Below are positions 50,993 through 63,607 of a stretch of 64,000 nucleotides of DNA, in pieces (the first letter of the stretch is position 1; each line of letters begins with the position of its first letter). The translations under genes and the position numbers were made by a program. Where the stretch lies: the NCBI RefSeq assembly GCF_958295425.1, contig NC_081140.1:13761087-13825086 (forward strand), read 5' to 3'. Source of the DNA: Solea solea. Its lineage: Eukaryota; Chordata; Actinopteri; Pleuronectiformes; Soleidae. The notes below the pieces were generated by a model. It was not told the DNA's origin. It did no database searches and saw only the letters and a list, made by a program, of their open reading frames with translations.

Positions 50993-53900
50993 CCCACTGA
51001 GCAGCTCTCTCACACAGCTCTCATGCTGGTTTGCATAACACTGCAACATTGGCTGAAGTTGAGTGCACTCACTGAACGACATTTATCATGCTGAAGTGTT
51101 GAATCTCTCTATAATTCTCCCACATACCAACATGAAGTGAAGACAGATAAGAAGGAAGCAGAGCAGAATGCAGAGAGAAATTTATAGACGACCGTAACGA
51201 CAATAAAAACCGAGCGAAAAGCAAGTAAAAAAAAGGCTGCAGTGGAAAGAGACAGGGATGGAAAGAGTAGAGGTGGTTAGGGAAATATGAAGAGGTGAAG
51301 GAGAGAGAGAGAGAGAGAGAGCACAAGAGAGCAGGGCAAAATGCTTGGCAAGGCCTTTCTATTTTGAGGCAAATGGACAATGTTAGGAGCGGAGCGCAGA
51401 GCAGTGTCCTGTCTGAGCCGCTCTCTCACACACACATTATGTTTGAATATTTTTCAAAACCAAACGTGCTCGGCGGTGAGAAAAGAAAAGTCTGCGTTCA
51501 GTTTTAAATCCAGTTGCAATGTTTAAATCGATAAAGATTTTGCTATTTGGTTTATTTTTGGTCAGCATCTCAATATTTATGCAATAACTTCATCTTAGCT
51601 TGAAGCACATTTAATGCTGGTGAATATACGGACTCAAAACAAATCCTACAATCACAATTTTCTTATTTCTTAAGCCAGTGATTCTTTCAGCCAAAACAAA
51701 ACCATAAGCTCCGTTTCTTTTTCAGGGGAGGTGTCGACAGTAGCAAAAAAAAGATCTGAGAAAGAATTGAACAAAAGAATTGTCCTAGGTCATGATTTAT
51801 GATGCTGATTGCAAATTATCGCCCCGGCTTGCAATCCTGGCAGTCTAGAAGTGATGGTGACCTTGACAGAGACTGTACTTAGAACAGATATAAATAAATG
51901 ATATCCTGTGTTCCCTTTTCTTTCTAATGAATTAACATGAGTGGTTTGAACTCAGTAGCCTCAGTTGTGCTTCTTTCTTTGCCTCCATATTTAAACTGCT
52001 CGGTATATAACACCAACCACTGCATTAAATAAGCTCTTGTTATGTGCAGTCGTATACTTGACATGGATTAAATGTTTTATTTGGTCTTGAATATGAATTG
52101 TGGTGGAATAAAACACACCCACACTACCAACTGCAGTACATGTAAGGAAAACCATCAATTCTACCATTACAACAGTTTTAAGTGACCTATTCACAACATG
52201 CAAAAATCAACTATGACAATAAAAGAACAAGGTCAACATTAAACCTGTATACTGTCCAGGGCTAGTGTAATATGCTACTCATTTATATGGAGTATTAAGT
52301 ACAGAGGAGGCCAAACCGTTAAGAAACATGCTCCCTGCAACAATGTTAATGGGAGGTTGTGTGAGGTGAATATCTCAGTATCTAATCTCTGTACAACACA
52401 AAATGGGGGGGGGAAAGGAAGAAGAAAAAAAATGAGGACAAGATTAAGCTAAAGGAAATCGCAAGACAGTGGGAAAACCAACTCACACACACACATCACT
52501 ACATAAATAGCACAAAACATCACACACAAATACCCACACAGCACACACAGGCACTTTTAATCATGTGAACATTCATGGTGTGTATGTGTGTGTGTGTGTG
52601 TAGCCCTACTGTTGATTTTATAGCCACTCTTAATTCAAACACAGACACACAACATTACAGACCCGCCATGTCTCTTGCCTCATTTCATGACACTTTTAAT
52701 CAATCAAACTGTGGAAAATATGCAAAAGAATTGTCGGTGACATTTCCCTGAGCACATGAACTTACCAGCTAACACAAAGATCATGATCACTTTTTGAACC
52801 ACTTCATCAAAGTAAGGCATTTCTCTCTTACTGTCCCTCTTGTGAAAATAAGAACAGACTGTGTTTACCACATCATTCAAATATCATCCATCCATCAATT
52901 TAGATACCGACGTGATCATCCATATAATCCTGTTTGAATCAATCCACCCATCTATCTCCAACATCAACATACTGCATATCAATCATAATGCAAACCCTGG
53001 CCGTCAATAATGCATCCTATCACCATGGCAACTGCCCTGATGAAATCTGGCGTGATGTATCCTTCACTGTCAGGCTTCATATAAAACAAAAGTCAATAAT
53101 GTGCAATGTCCTCACACATATATGAACAGACAATCAATCAAAAATTAACTAAATATTGCCCAAAATGATGCATGTCCGTATTTGTTTTTACAAAAAGAAA
53201 AAGCATGTAAAGATCGCACAGTGCTTAAAAAACAAAACTGTAAAATGTAAGTAAGTTACAATGTAATGTAAGATACTTGGACAATATTCTAGAAGAGCAG
53301 AGAGGTGTCAGGCTGTTCTCAGAGTTGATCTCTTTAACTAACATCTAACATTTTCTCAAAAAATGTGGGTCGACTCTAGTCTTCTCGCACATTCCTCTCG
53401 ATTGTCACAGCAGCCCACCTTACAGAGGAACCTCAAACTACCCAACCCGCCTGATGTGACAGTAACATGCATAACTGCCTCCAACGATGCCTGGTGGAGA
53501 ACGAATGGAAACTCACCTTGATGGGTCTCCCGTCAGGTGTCAGCACTTCCTCAGAAAGTTCCATCATCTTCAGGGCCATGTGTGCGATTGGCTTAGCGTG
53601 ACTGTCGACTTTCTTGTGAAGGCCTCCTGCCACACAGTAGGCATCTCCTATCGTCTCGATCTGTATGAGAGATGGAGCAGGAGAGGAAGAGATGAAAAGC
53701 ACTTCATTCCTCTTGTAATATAAGGGCCACATACCTCCCCTATTTTAGCATCCCTTCACTGGTTACCAGTTCATTTTAGAATACATTTTGAAGTCCTTGT
53801 TCCTACTTTTAGAGCTTTAAATGTGCTGCATCTGCTGCACCTCTACTCCCAAGACTTAGGTCAGCAGATCAGGGGCTACTGGTGGTTCCCCAAACAAAGT

Positions 53901-56900
53901 ATATAAATAGATGAGACCATTCTTTCCAAGTAGTAGCACCTAGACTTTGGATGGCCGTACCACTCACTTACTTGTTTTCACTCTTTTAAAAAGCAGCTGA
54001 AAATTTGGCTGTTTATACAAACTTGGTGAACGAGGGTTTTAAATGATGTTTTTTTTTGTATTGTATTGTGTTCTGTACTTTGGTTGTTCTTATTATTTTG
54101 TTATAATTTTATTGTGAAGCACTTTGTGATTTTATATCTGCAAACGGTGCTATACAGTATAAATAAAATGTACTTACTTACTTACTGACCTACTTACAGT
54201 CACATTAAAGCCAAGTTCCCACACCGCGACTTTTAGTGTCAGTGGATTGCTGTGCATACTGCTGTCATGAGATTGAAAATCTTTGCAGTCGCTGTGAGTT
54301 CACACTACATGAGAGAGTGATGATGGGAATCACACACCACACCAGCGCTCACCAGGAGGCAATTAGTAGTCTCCACAAAAACACACGAGAAGTGACACTA
54401 AAGATTGATGCGTCAAACCAGGTTGAACTTGGCTCAGTTACATGTACTGAATCCTGCTAATCTGTGATCTCTGGTGGTATTTCTCTGTATCCTTCCACAT
54501 TTTCTTCGGATATACTGCTGTTGTTTGATCAGGTTTGATCAGATATTATATAAAAAGACGAAAAAAAAAAAAAGTGACTTCATTTTGATCTCTTTTTTTG
54601 TCTCTTTCCTTCTCCCTCTTCTCTCTGATGAACCTGGTCTCTGATTGGCTGGGATGGCTTGAGTCATCACCAACATGAAACAAATATCCAGTATTGTGCA
54701 ATGCATCAACATTTCACACTTAGTGACTGCTAAGGAGCAATTAGCCCTGACTTGTGTGTCTGTCAGCAGATTATTGATGCTGAAAATCATGTAGTGAACC
54801 ATGTAGTGGAACTAGGGTAGCCTACAGGGCTCATATTCACCAAAGTTCAAATCTTGTTAAATGTTTATGCCGGTATTTCTTTTTCAATAAGTACCTTTAT
54901 TATAATACGTATAATATGTTTTGACAGAACAGATGAGCCAAGCCATTTCAGACCTTAGTCTGGGACACAACGGCAGAAACTACAGTGGCACCAAGGTCCT
55001 TGTATAGAGAAGCCAAAACCACTACTCCCCAAGGCTAAAGAGCAAATGTGAGCAAAGCAGAGCAAACAACGAGTGCCATTTTCAAGGATATGTTGCCATA
55101 TCCAGCTTCAAGTGTAATGGCAGTTGACATGATCTTTATAAAGCCAAAAAGTAAATGGCACAGGGAGAAAAGGAGAAAACTAGGAGACAAACTGCTCTCA
55201 TTTAGACTTGCCACATGCTTGTTTCGAGAGTAACCATGACAATGGCAGTGTATGGGCTCCTTACACGTTGAATATGCGGTGGGGAGATTGAGGCTCAGTT
55301 CTGATGGTTTTCTCCTTTTTTTTAAAAAACACACTTGTTTTTCCTCTCCCTTTTGCACACATTCAGTCTCTCGACCTTCCTCTCTGTCTCTCTTCAGAGA
55401 GAGCAAAGCAGGTTTTTTTATGGGAAAGTATTAAGTATACGTTGTTATCAAAGAAAATGAGGTAATGAGACAGAGAGTGAGGACGGTGGCAAAGGTGATG
55501 ACAGAGGAAGGCAGGTGTGAAAGAGAGAACAAAACTGTCGAGAAAAATAGGTTCGGCGATGAAAGGCTTGGATAGAGAGAGGGAAAGACAGCAGACCACA
55601 GTGATGACTGTAACTAGGGCCCAATGCCACGCTGTCAGATGGACAATATTGACACATCTTTGTTAAACTCCCACACACTGGCCATTAATCAGTCACTTTT
55701 TCCACTCAATAAGCGCACACACACACACACACACACACTACATACAGGCAGTGACACACCCTTCAGGACTGACAAATCCAGCTTAAGTGCTATTGCTTTA
55801 AAAAAACAAACAAGAAACACGGGCTCTACTGTCACTTCCTGGAAAAATAATTAGTCTTTGATGTTACGCCTCATTCTGCACAAATGTTCACATGGACCAT
55901 TACGTTTTAAGCAATCCCAGGCTATTGACCCTCCTTCCAAATTGCCTGCCTTGCTGATGTCCTATTCCACAGATCCACAGTCTAGAGAACCTCCCCAGCG
56001 TCAACAAGTATTACATGTGCATGTTTCCATCTACTGACCTTGTAAACATCCAGAATGCCGCACTGGTAGTCGAAGCGTGTGTAAAGCTCGTTCAGCATGG
56101 AGATGACCTGCATGGGGGTGCACTGGGCGCACACAGCGGTAAAACCCACAATGTCCGAGAAGAGCATGGTGACGTCATCAAATTTGCGAGCGGGCACTGG
56201 CTGACCCTGCCACAGCTTCTGCGCCACGTCACCTGGAAATATGGAGTAAAGGAGATCCACGGTTCTCCTCTTTTCCTCCTCCAGCGCCTGGTGAGTGCGT
56301 TCTAATGTTGCCTGGGGAAGAGAGGGAGGTTACAAGGTTAGCTTTGATATATTGCATTAACACTATTGCAAAAAATACATTAACTGTCAGTATTTCTCAG
56401 TATAGCAGTGTTTAGGTCTCGTGTCACCCGCCGACATTCCTGAATTACACACAGGAAGTGGTTGGTTGTATGTCAAGACAGATGACACAAAAGATCTAAT
56501 ATTAAGACAGCTGCTAACAGGTTGGTGGATGACTGGAAACACAAACAAGCACCAAAAGTTCCATCCATCCATCTTCTACTGCTTTATCCTCCACATGAGG
56601 GTCACTGGGGTGCTGTGCCAATATCAGCTGACATACGGCAAAAGGCGGGGCACACCCTGGACACCCTTGCCACTCTATCACAGAGACAAACAACCATTCA
56701 CTCTCACTCTCACACCTACGGTCAATTTAGAGTGTCCAATTTACCTAATCCCCATATAACATGTTTTTGGACTGTGGGAGGAAACCTGAGAACCCAGAGA
56801 AACCCCCCCCCCCCCCACACACACACACAGGAAGAACATGCAGGCAAGAGTGCTAACCACTACACCAACCGTGTGGCCCCCATGAAAAGTTTAATATGTT

Positions 56901-58315
56901 AATTCTACTGCTAAGAAACTGTTGTTCCCCACCCGCCTCTGCACTGCTGCTAGAAACATACAAACAGTACTGCTTACCAGAGCCCATTTACAAGACTAAT
57001 AACATTAACAACAACCAGTTCTGCACTGCAATTTCATTCACAATCATTATTGACATCATGGTGCATTTGTGACACACGTTTATTTGTGTCCAAGGGTGAG
57101 CTTCTTGAAGCCAACTGGAGTCTACTGGAGTACTGAGCATTGGTAAAGCAGGCATGTCGACTTAGATATTGCTATTTATAATAGTGGCCTAAGGGAGCAG
57201 TCGCAGTGAGCGAGTGATGTAGTTGGCAGATGCATAGGACTGGGTCAAGACTCAGTGAGTTGCTCAAGGGTTCTTTGAAAGGCAATTACAAGAGCAAGTC
57301 CCTGGAGCCGCCATTTTTCAGCAACAATGACTTTAAATAGGCATCAGTGAGAATTGCCCAGTTGCCACAACTGATGCATGGGTTCATTTGGATTGACTTT
57401 CAATAGTCGTGAACCACAAACCGTCAACAATGACAGCAATCCCTCGTCCTGGTTGGTTTTTGTGTGTGTTGGCTGTTAATCTAAATGAACCTGACCAACG
57501 CAGGAGCTCAGTGCAGGGTCGGCAACACAGGAAGAGCACAATGGGGGCCATTCAGTGTATGCTGTGGCCTGTTTGTAGTTACAGGAGCTTTATTATTTTG
57601 ACAATCATAAATGTGTCACACAAGTCCTGGATTCATGATCCGGTAGGAACCTGACACTCTAAATTGACCGTGGTGGATGATTGTTTGTCTGGACTGGTGA
57701 TCTGTCCCGGCTTTACCCCGCCTATCGCCCTATGTCAGCTGAGTTTGGCACAGCATTGTCCCACAACCCTCATGTGGAGGATAAAGCGGTAGAAATTGAT
57801 GGATAAATGTGTCACACGACACTAAATGAAGCATTATGGTTCCACAGAGATGCCACAGCCTACAAATCCTATTCTCCAGCAAACATGCAAACATGTTACA
57901 TATGAGTCAAATCATGGTACATCACATTTGCACTACCTACCTATTCCTTCCATCATTGCTGTCATTATATCAGTTTACTGTAAAATAGTCAAACGAGTTC
58001 TAGCGGCTGCAATTACACGGACAACGTGTGTTTTTTGTGAAATGTGACAATATTCTCTGTAAACAAAGAATAGACCCAGGAATAAAAAATAAACCACTCA
58101 ACCTTGAGCTTGTCCATTCTTTTCTTCAGACCGTCTTGGGCTTTAGCCTGCTCCCCCACCAAGATAACATCTCGTGTTGCATCATGGATGGGGATATCTG
58201 ACAGATGGAGGCCTCTGCCCATCAGTTCCTCCAATTTATCGACCCGTGGCGAGCCCAGAAACATCAGGGAGCAGGATTCTGGCACATGGATCATCTGACC
58301 TTTCAATTCCATGAC
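47963..58315 (-). CDS. gucy1a2: Soluble guanylate cyclase subunit alpha-2, C-terminal five exons (gene continues past 64000)
   Basis: Minus-strand exons in order: 58315-58103, 56311-56039, 53660-53517, 48483-48329, 48182-47963; all junctions stay in frame, giving the last 334 residues. The alpha-2 subunit pairs with beta-1 to make NO-activated guanylate cyclase (GTP to cGMP). Seen here: the end of the PAS/HNOB region ([20 protein letters not shown]), the linker helix ([20 protein letters not shown]), then the class III catalytic domain with metal-binding aspartates in [10 protein letters not shown] and ETIGDAYC. The tail ends MFLRETSL, the class I PDZ ligand that in mammals ties alpha-2 to PSD-95. 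That ending and close identity separate it from alpha-1. The N-terminal H-NOX-like part lies upstream of the window. Confidence 0.95.
48187..48249. repeat. (GGAGA)n microsatellite forming a splice-site pyrimidine tract
   Basis: About thirteen GGAGA units on the plus strand; on the minus strand (TCTCC)n, ending four bases before the AG of the last gucy1a2 intron. It occupies over 40% of that 146-bp intron (48183-48328). Confidence 0.95.
48329..48483 (-). CDS. gucy1a2: gucy1a2 penultimate exon
   Basis: 155 bases: [20 protein letters not shown] then [20 protein letters not shown] and [11 protein letters not shown], in the catalytic domain. Acceptor TCCTAG, donor GTAAGT. Confidence 0.95.
48497..48520. 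repeat. (GGA)n microsatellite
   Basis: About eight GGA units, on the minus strand a TCC tract 13 bases upstream of the penultimate exon; again it supplies part of a pyrimidine tract. Confidence 0.85.
48771..48975 (+). mobile_element. tRNA-derived SINE, second family
   Basis: A B-box-like 'acggttcgagttctcccc' and the downstream words 'cctgagcaaggtgctcat' and 'gtgtcaggaagggcatttgg' followed by 'tgtaaaa' are characteristic of a common teleost SINE. It lies antisense in the gucy1a2 intron, about 290 bases from the penultimate exon. Target duplication not clear. Confidence 0.75.
50056..50160 (+). repeat. Dispersed repeat fragment
   Basis: 'gtgccagtttattaggtacg' and 'gtaaaactaaggcagtctaa' followed by 'atacaac' resemble a widespread fish repeat. 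Class not assigned. Confidence 0.5.
50395..50803. mobile_element. TTAA-type MITE, copy 2 (degenerate ends)
   Basis: Shares with copy 1 'caaagccaacatg', 'accagagaggaaagagtt', 'ctaaataactgccagat' and 'agttattctgg'. Its right end GGTGTTAAAGGG fits the inferred family terminus; the flanks are TTAG and ATAA, so the TTAA has decayed. Confidence 0.6.
53517..53660 (-). CDS. gucy1a2: gucy1a2 third-from-last exon
   Basis: 48 codons: [20 protein letters not shown] then [20 protein letters not shown] and TPDGRPIK. The GDAY aspartate is a metal ligand. Acceptor TACAG, donor GTGAGT; phase 0 both ends. Confidence 0.95.
53745..54185 (+). pseudogene. Truncated L2-like LINE, end of reverse transcriptase ORF and 3'UTR
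   Basis: In frame from about 53749 the DNA reads [20 protein letters not shown] then [12 protein letters not shown], matching the HWLPV-FRI-FK-LLLTFKAL C-terminal region of teleost LINE polymerases; a stop follows after about 52 codons. Further on, 'gatggccgtaccactcac' and 'agcagctgaaaatttggctg' fit the equivalent WNSLP-LKT--F region, and the element ends in 'ctatacagtataaataaaat' with (TTAC)n. It is 5'-truncated and decayed, antisense in the gucy1a2 intron and 85 bases from the acceptor of the exon at 53660. Confidence 0.75.
56039..56311 (-). CDS. gucy1a2: gucy1a2 exon with linker helix and start of catalytic domain
   Basis: 91 codons from [20 protein letters not shown] through [20 protein letters not shown] and [20 protein letters not shown] to [12 protein letters not shown]. 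The signalling helix before the cyclase core and the first metal-binding Asp (FSDIVGF) are here. Acceptor CCCCAG, donor GTCAGT. Confidence 0.96.
56561..56884 (-). mobile_element. tRNA-headed SINE related to the 6522 fragment (minus orientation)
   Basis: On the minus strand it starts 'ggggccacacggttggtgta' with an A-box-like 'gtgtagtggttagcac', passes through 'ctcccacagtccaaaaacat' and 'ctctaaattgaccgtagg' and ends 'ataaagcagtagaagatgga' with (TGGA)n. AAAAGTT at 56554-56560 and 56885-56891 is a plausible target duplication. The B box region is missing, so this copy is internally deleted. Confidence 0.8.
57653..57807 (+). repeat. SINE fragment, same family as 56561-56884
   Basis: 'gacactctaaattgaccgtg', 'ccccgcctatcgccctatgt' and 'gaggataaagcggtagaaat' match the 3' half of the family. 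The 5' half is missing. Confidence 0.75.
58103..58315 (-). CDS. gucy1a2: gucy1a2 exon in the PAS/HNOB-to-linker region
   Basis: 71 codons: [20 protein letters not shown] then [40 protein letters not shown] and [11 protein letters not shown]. Acceptor TTTGTCAG, donor GTTGAG (non-consensus at +3). The furthest upstream gucy1a2 exon visible. Confidence 0.95.
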
Positions 58316-58639
58316 CTGACAAAGAGAGCAATCAAGCGGGAAAGAAATTGTGAAATAGGAAAGTCAGACATTTTGTTGAATTTATTTACTTGGAAAAGGT
58401 TAAAATATACGGAAGATGCAGATAAGAGGCAACAGACAACAAATATAGACACAGACAGGGATTTAAATATTTATGCATCATAGTCTTGTTGATATGAGGT
58501 CATGTACACAACACATACACAACTGCAACCAGCAGATAACTCTAGTTGAATTTGCATTTCTATTTTCATATGTCAATGTTGGCCTATATGAACAAAGGGA
58601 TATTAAGAAGACTACTGAGACAACATATATTTGACTTAT

Positions 58640-58880
58640 TTAAACCTTTAACACCAAGCTTACTGAAAGCTAATTACAGTAATGTCACTCGCGCTGTTGC
58701 AGGAAGCCGGCAAATCAGCGTCTTTTTCACCAGAGATGAGAGAGTTTGAAAGACACCTGTACATAGTTTCCATTATTTATCCTGTTTTTGGACATTTAGA
58801 CAGCGACTCAAAAAAAACGTTATTTTAAATATGTATAACACTGTTCAAATTTCATATACAACTAGGTGGTAAAGGGGCAA
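58640..58880. mobile_element. TTAA-type MITE, copy 3 (internally deleted)
   Basis: TTAA at 58640 then ACCTTTAACACC; the right end GGTGGTAAAGGGG lies near 58866-58878. Internal words shared with copy 1: 'caggaagccggcaaatcagc' against 'caggaagccagagaatcagc', and 'acatagtttccatt'. Only about 240 bp remain. Confidence 0.6.
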
Positions 58881-60663
58881 AGAAGCAGCTCAGTCATGAT
58901 ATAATCATCAATCAATGTTTTTGCACATTTTTCAGCTGAGGCAGAAGACCAAAACAACACATTTATGCAACTATAGGTCCTGTCTGACATCGACACATAA
59001 CAGACAAGAAGAGATTAAATATTGCGGTGGATAAATCACTCTGTCCATGACACAAACCAGATAAAACCAAGCCTGGAGAAAGGTGTCAGAGAACGACAGT
59101 AAACTGGTACAAGCTTCTCAGGTTGTAGAGTTTGTTGTCTGTGTACCATCATTGCTAAAACAGCAACTCTGGGGTTGGCTGTTGTCATAACGACACTTGT
59201 CCTGGCACCCAGAGTCAGTGTCCATCATCTTTATGAATGTAATTTCCATGAATATTGCATATTTGAGTGGGTATGACACAAAGTGACAAACAAACGTGTC
59301 AGTTAAATACAGGAGTGAATAAATAATAATAAGACAGGTGATCCACGAACAATCGTAGCATTATTGCCAGTATTGCCACTCTTATATGATAGACAAAGAC
59401 AAGTGACATGTTAGGACTGAACAATTTATCTTTTTTTTAATCAAAATCACAAGTTCAAACAAAACAACTAGCAAATCACATAATTGCTAGAAACAATGAA
59501 TATTCTTAAGTTATCATCTTTACATTAGAATATAGAGTAGCTATTAAATTGATGATATCTCAAGTAATCTATTGAGTTTCCAAGATGAACTGGAGCTTGA
59601 CTTTAAAATTACATCGTGGATCAAATTGTATTCTCGTATTCTCCATATCGGGCAGAAAAATAGCAAGTTTTTAAATATTTTTCCTGAAACGTGAAACACT
59701 ATTGCACTCTGTCCAAGACAATGATGAATTACTGCCCTTTTGAAAGAAGACTCTTCCCTGTTTCATTGTGTTAACCACCACTGTTAGGTGCCCTGAGGAT
59801 GAACCACTTTTCTCCCTAGGCCTAATCTTCTGTCTCTACAGCTCAGTCTGCCTCATTTCCTTCATTTCTTTTTTTCTCTTTTCCCCTTTCTTCATCTTCC
59901 CTTGTCTTACATTCATGCCTGTCTCTGTCCATCTCTAAGCTCGTCTTCTTTCTGTCTCCCCCCATTCCTTCTCCATAGTGTCAGATAGATTATTCCGCCA
60001 GTGAGCACACTGCAGCCCTGTTTTATTTATAGCACAAGGCTCTCGTTGGTCTGCATAATGCATAAAGTCTACACACAGAAGTCTACACACACAGGTTTTT
60101 ACACACAAACACAGAAAAGATACAGCCTTAGACTGTCTGTTTATCAAAAACACTGTGCGCACACACCCACACATGCATACAGTAAATGTCGGCATGTGTG
60201 TGTGTGTGTTAATACTGTGTAGAGATTTACACGCAAGCACGCATGAATATACAATATTGACATATGCTGCTTACAAAGAAACAGTGTCAAAGGTCAAAAC
60301 ACATCAGTCCCCAGAATCACCGTCAGAACTCCAGTTTGACAAACTCAGAATCACACATTTATTTAGTCATTGCACAGTATTGTAAAATAATAAACAGTAC
60401 AACAGTATGGAAGAATGTGACCTCACTATCAACCATCTCCATGGAGACTGTAAAATCAGTGAGCCAGATGCAAAACCCAAGTATTATTGATGTGTACTAT
60501 TTAAATAATGAGGTTTTTGGGTAAAGCTGAAATTCCAAATGAATCTCCCACATTAAATAAACTATTCCATTCGATAAAGCGAAGCAGTTAACTTGTATAT
60601 AATGTCAGTTAAAGACACATCCGTAGCTACATTAGCCCATTGATCACCCCTCATTTATTATAC

Positions 60664-60755
60664 ATCCATCCATCTTCTACCGCTTTATCCTCCACATTGG
60701 GGGCATTGCATGTTTTTGGACTGTGGGAGGAAGCTGGAGAACACGGAGAACCTCC
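60664..60755 (-). repeat. SINE fragment, same family as 56561-56884 (minus orientation)
   Basis: 'catccatccatcttctaccg', 'ctttatcctccacattgggg' then 'tgtttttggactgtgggagg' match the family, with the middle portion deleted. Confidence 0.75.
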
Positions 60756-61043
60756 TTTATTTTGTATATTATATTATTATTGCTAAGAATTATGGAAAAT
60801 AAGATCCAAGGTTCCAAGATGCCATAAACAACAGTTTTTTTCTTTAGTCTTTTTTTTTCTTTTTTATTAATCTATCTCAAGTGCAGTCCTTGAAAATGGA
60901 GGTAATACAAAGGTCACTAAACTCTGAAGTCCAAACACTGCTGTGCACATTCTCTCAGATGAGGCAGTCAACTACATCAAATCATCTCAACTTGTCTTCA
61001 TGGTTTACTGGTTTAATATTGCAAAACTCAAAAAAGGTTTTAT

Positions 61044-61250
61044 GCAGCTGTTCTTTTTAGGACACTGTATGGACTTGCCAGTTAATGCCAAACCCTCACC
61101 TTAACCTGACCACAATTATAATCTAATCTATATAACCACTTGACCAATTCCTCAGAAATAATATTCTGCCTCATTAGGAAAAGATTCTGGTCTCCATAAG
61201 GACTACTGGTCCTGACAAGGTCAATGTGTGTGTCAGAAAAGGACCTAAAG
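61044..61250. repeat. Dispersed repeat family R1, copy C
   Basis: Follows copy A along its length: 'ggacactgtatggacttgcc', 'aacctgaccacaattataat', 'ccataaggactactggtcct' and 'gacaaggtcaatgtg'. Confidence 0.65.
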
Positions 61251-62061
61251 CACTAGCAAATACACACACAGACAGATACAAAGCATACATGGACACACAT
61301 ATACACACACGTCCCTGGCGAGAGTTGTGTTGGCCTACTTGTGCAACTCTGTTTAACTCAGTACTCTCTTCTTGTGCCAGAATCTCTTGTTATTACAGAG
61401 CCAGGACAGACAGAAGGTGAGTGAATGAAGGAGAACCGAAGGGCAAAAGGAAAGTAGTGGTGAAGGACAAAGACAAAGATGGAATACAAAGTGAGATGGG
61501 AAGTTAAAACAAAACAGTAAAACTCAGTCAATCTTTCTGAATAAAACAGTTCAATAAGAGAACTGAATACATTTTAGCGAGGCAGAATTTAAAGAAGACA
61601 TGCAAATATAACCCAATTTTTTATACATAACCCACAGATATTGTATGTAATAATTGAGCTCTGTAGCAGCATGTACATTTTCACTGAGGAAACATCACGT
61701 TTGTCAGGACCTGAAAACCTTTTGTATGGACGGCTTGTGGAGTAAAAAATGTGCTTATTAACTGTTAGATATCAATAATTGCACTTTTGCATTGCTTCAA
61801 ATCAAATCAATAAGTTATGTGTAAAACTGTACAGGTGCATTAAGTTGTTTTTTTTTCTATATTCCACAATAACATTTTAGTTTTCTGCATCTCCAAGCAC
61901 CAGGTTTACGGCCTAAAGGAAATCTAGTCTGTGAAAAAAGACTTTGACCAGTTACTGAGCAGTTCAGAGAGACAGTGTGCTCCTATTGGCTGCTAAAGTG
62001 TGCATACACAGACACGATCCCAAAACAATACAAAAGTATTCTAACAACCAGTGGATGAAAT

Positions 62062-62408
62062 TAGAGCTGGAAACTATTACTCGATTAATCGGTTATTAAT
62101 CGATTACTAAATTAATCGTCAAATATGTTGATAATCGATGAATCGGTTTAAAGCTTTTATCATGATCAAAACAAGATTTTTCTTGGCATTCTTGGTTTCT
62201 TTGCTCCATAATGCAAAGAAATCATTAAAAACAGAATCATTTTGGCTTGTGGACAAAGGAAGACAATCATCATTTTCAGATGACAAACACTGATCCACAT
62301 TTTTTAACGTTTTCTGACATTTTATGGACCAAGGGATTACTCGATAAATTGTGAAAAAAAAATCGAAAGATTAATCGATTATGAAAATAATGGTTAGTTG
62401 CAGCTCTA
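62062..62408. mobile_element. hAT-type MITE
   Basis: The left end TAGAGCTGGAAACTATTA and the right end, whose complement is TAGAGCTGCAACTAACCATT, form a terminal inverted repeat. Just inside are multiple ATCGATTAATCG-like words. This matches, from memory, a common fish hAT MITE family beginning CAGGGCTGCAACTAAC. No convincing 8-bp target duplication remains. Confidence 0.7.
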
Positions 62409-62504
62409 GACAAAATGCAGCAATCATCTGTTTTCTAGCAATCCTACCTTTAACACCTTTAACAACAAAATGATGTTTGTACAAATACTGCATCCACACA
62501 GGGC

Positions 62505-62640
62505 TGAGCAATAAATCAATAGCGATTTATACTCAAATGGCCTCAATATATGTCAATATAACAAAGGTTCTATCAATATGATAGATGCAATATTGATATA
62601 TCAAGATAATTGTCAATATCAGCTCATTTAAACGCCCTAC
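62505..62640. repeat. Possible second hAT-like MITE fragment
   Basis: 'gggctgagcaataaatcaat' at the left and repeated 'tcaatat'/'gatatatc' words resemble fish MITEs of the 'gggctgggcgatatatcgat' type. The right end is not clear. Confidence 0.4.
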
Positions 62641-62957
62641 ATCCTAATAAATCCTAAAATAAGGCAGAGAACTTAAATAGTGACAGGTCAACAGAACATG
62701 TTAAAGCTAAAGCTACTGCTGTCGTTTTACATATTACATATTATTTAAATGTACAGATTCAGGTTATTGCCGCCACGGGCAACGGGGAGCTGAGGGGAGA
62801 TGAAAAGAAGAGGTGGAAGGGGGGAGGAGAGGGAAAAAAACAGCTGAAAGGGGCCGAGCTGGAAATAGAGGCAGAAAAAAGGGGGAGTGGGGGTGATGAG
62901 AGAGACACGCACAAGGATAAGGAGACGCACTGGACTTGAAAATGGAAAAGAGGGAAG

Positions 62958-62969
62958 AGATAGATAGAC

Positions 62970-63059
<90 letters not shown>
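62958..63059. repeat. (GATA)n microsatellite
   Basis: About 25 GATA units with one early interruption (GACA). Long and nearly pure, so probably polymorphic. Confidence 0.97.
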
Positions 63060-63607
63060 TTAGGATAACAGGAGGTAGAGGGTGTGGACAACTAATGGAT
63101 TGTCATTTGTGAGCGGAGTCAGGCATGTCAACAGACTCATTTGCATCTACAAGCACTGAGCAGCAAAGAGTCAATGAGTCAGCCTCTCTCATCCCTTTGC
63201 TTTCTCTCTCTCACTCTGTCAAACACACACACAAAAAATGCTGTTATGCTCTTATCTTGTCAGAACCGGGCTATATTGTGCTACACTCCACCTCTCTTGG
63301 TGTACACAAACTCTCTCTCACACACTCACGCACACATTTCTGAGTTGGACCTATCCTCAAACTTTGACAGATCATCCATGGGGATCAAAGAAGCTCATTC
63401 TAGCATTTTCACCAGGCAAAATGTCCACACAAGAGAAAATGTCCACACAAGAAAGGTGTTTTGCCAAGGGTTGGTCTACTCACAGCTGCTCTGTGTGTTT
63501 TTCCCATTCATGCCATTTCTAGTCACTTTTTTTTTTGTTCAACTAATCAACAAAATGAAGTGTGTCCAGCCTAACCACTGTTTTAGGTACAGCAGATATA
63601 ATACATT

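Larger units (their letters stand above)
48976..53516 (-). other. gucy1a2: gucy1a2 intron (3' part)
   Basis: Intron between the exons at 48483 and 53517. Besides listed repeats it has a G13 run near 49573-49585, a (CT)n run near 50960-50985, a (GA)n run near 51302-51322 and GT runs near 52580. No coding exon recognised within it. Confidence 0.75.

Noticed and set aside
62759..63091. 110-residue minus-strand frame
   Set aside because: Mostly the GATA microsatellite translated as repeated Leu-Ser-Ile-Tyr.
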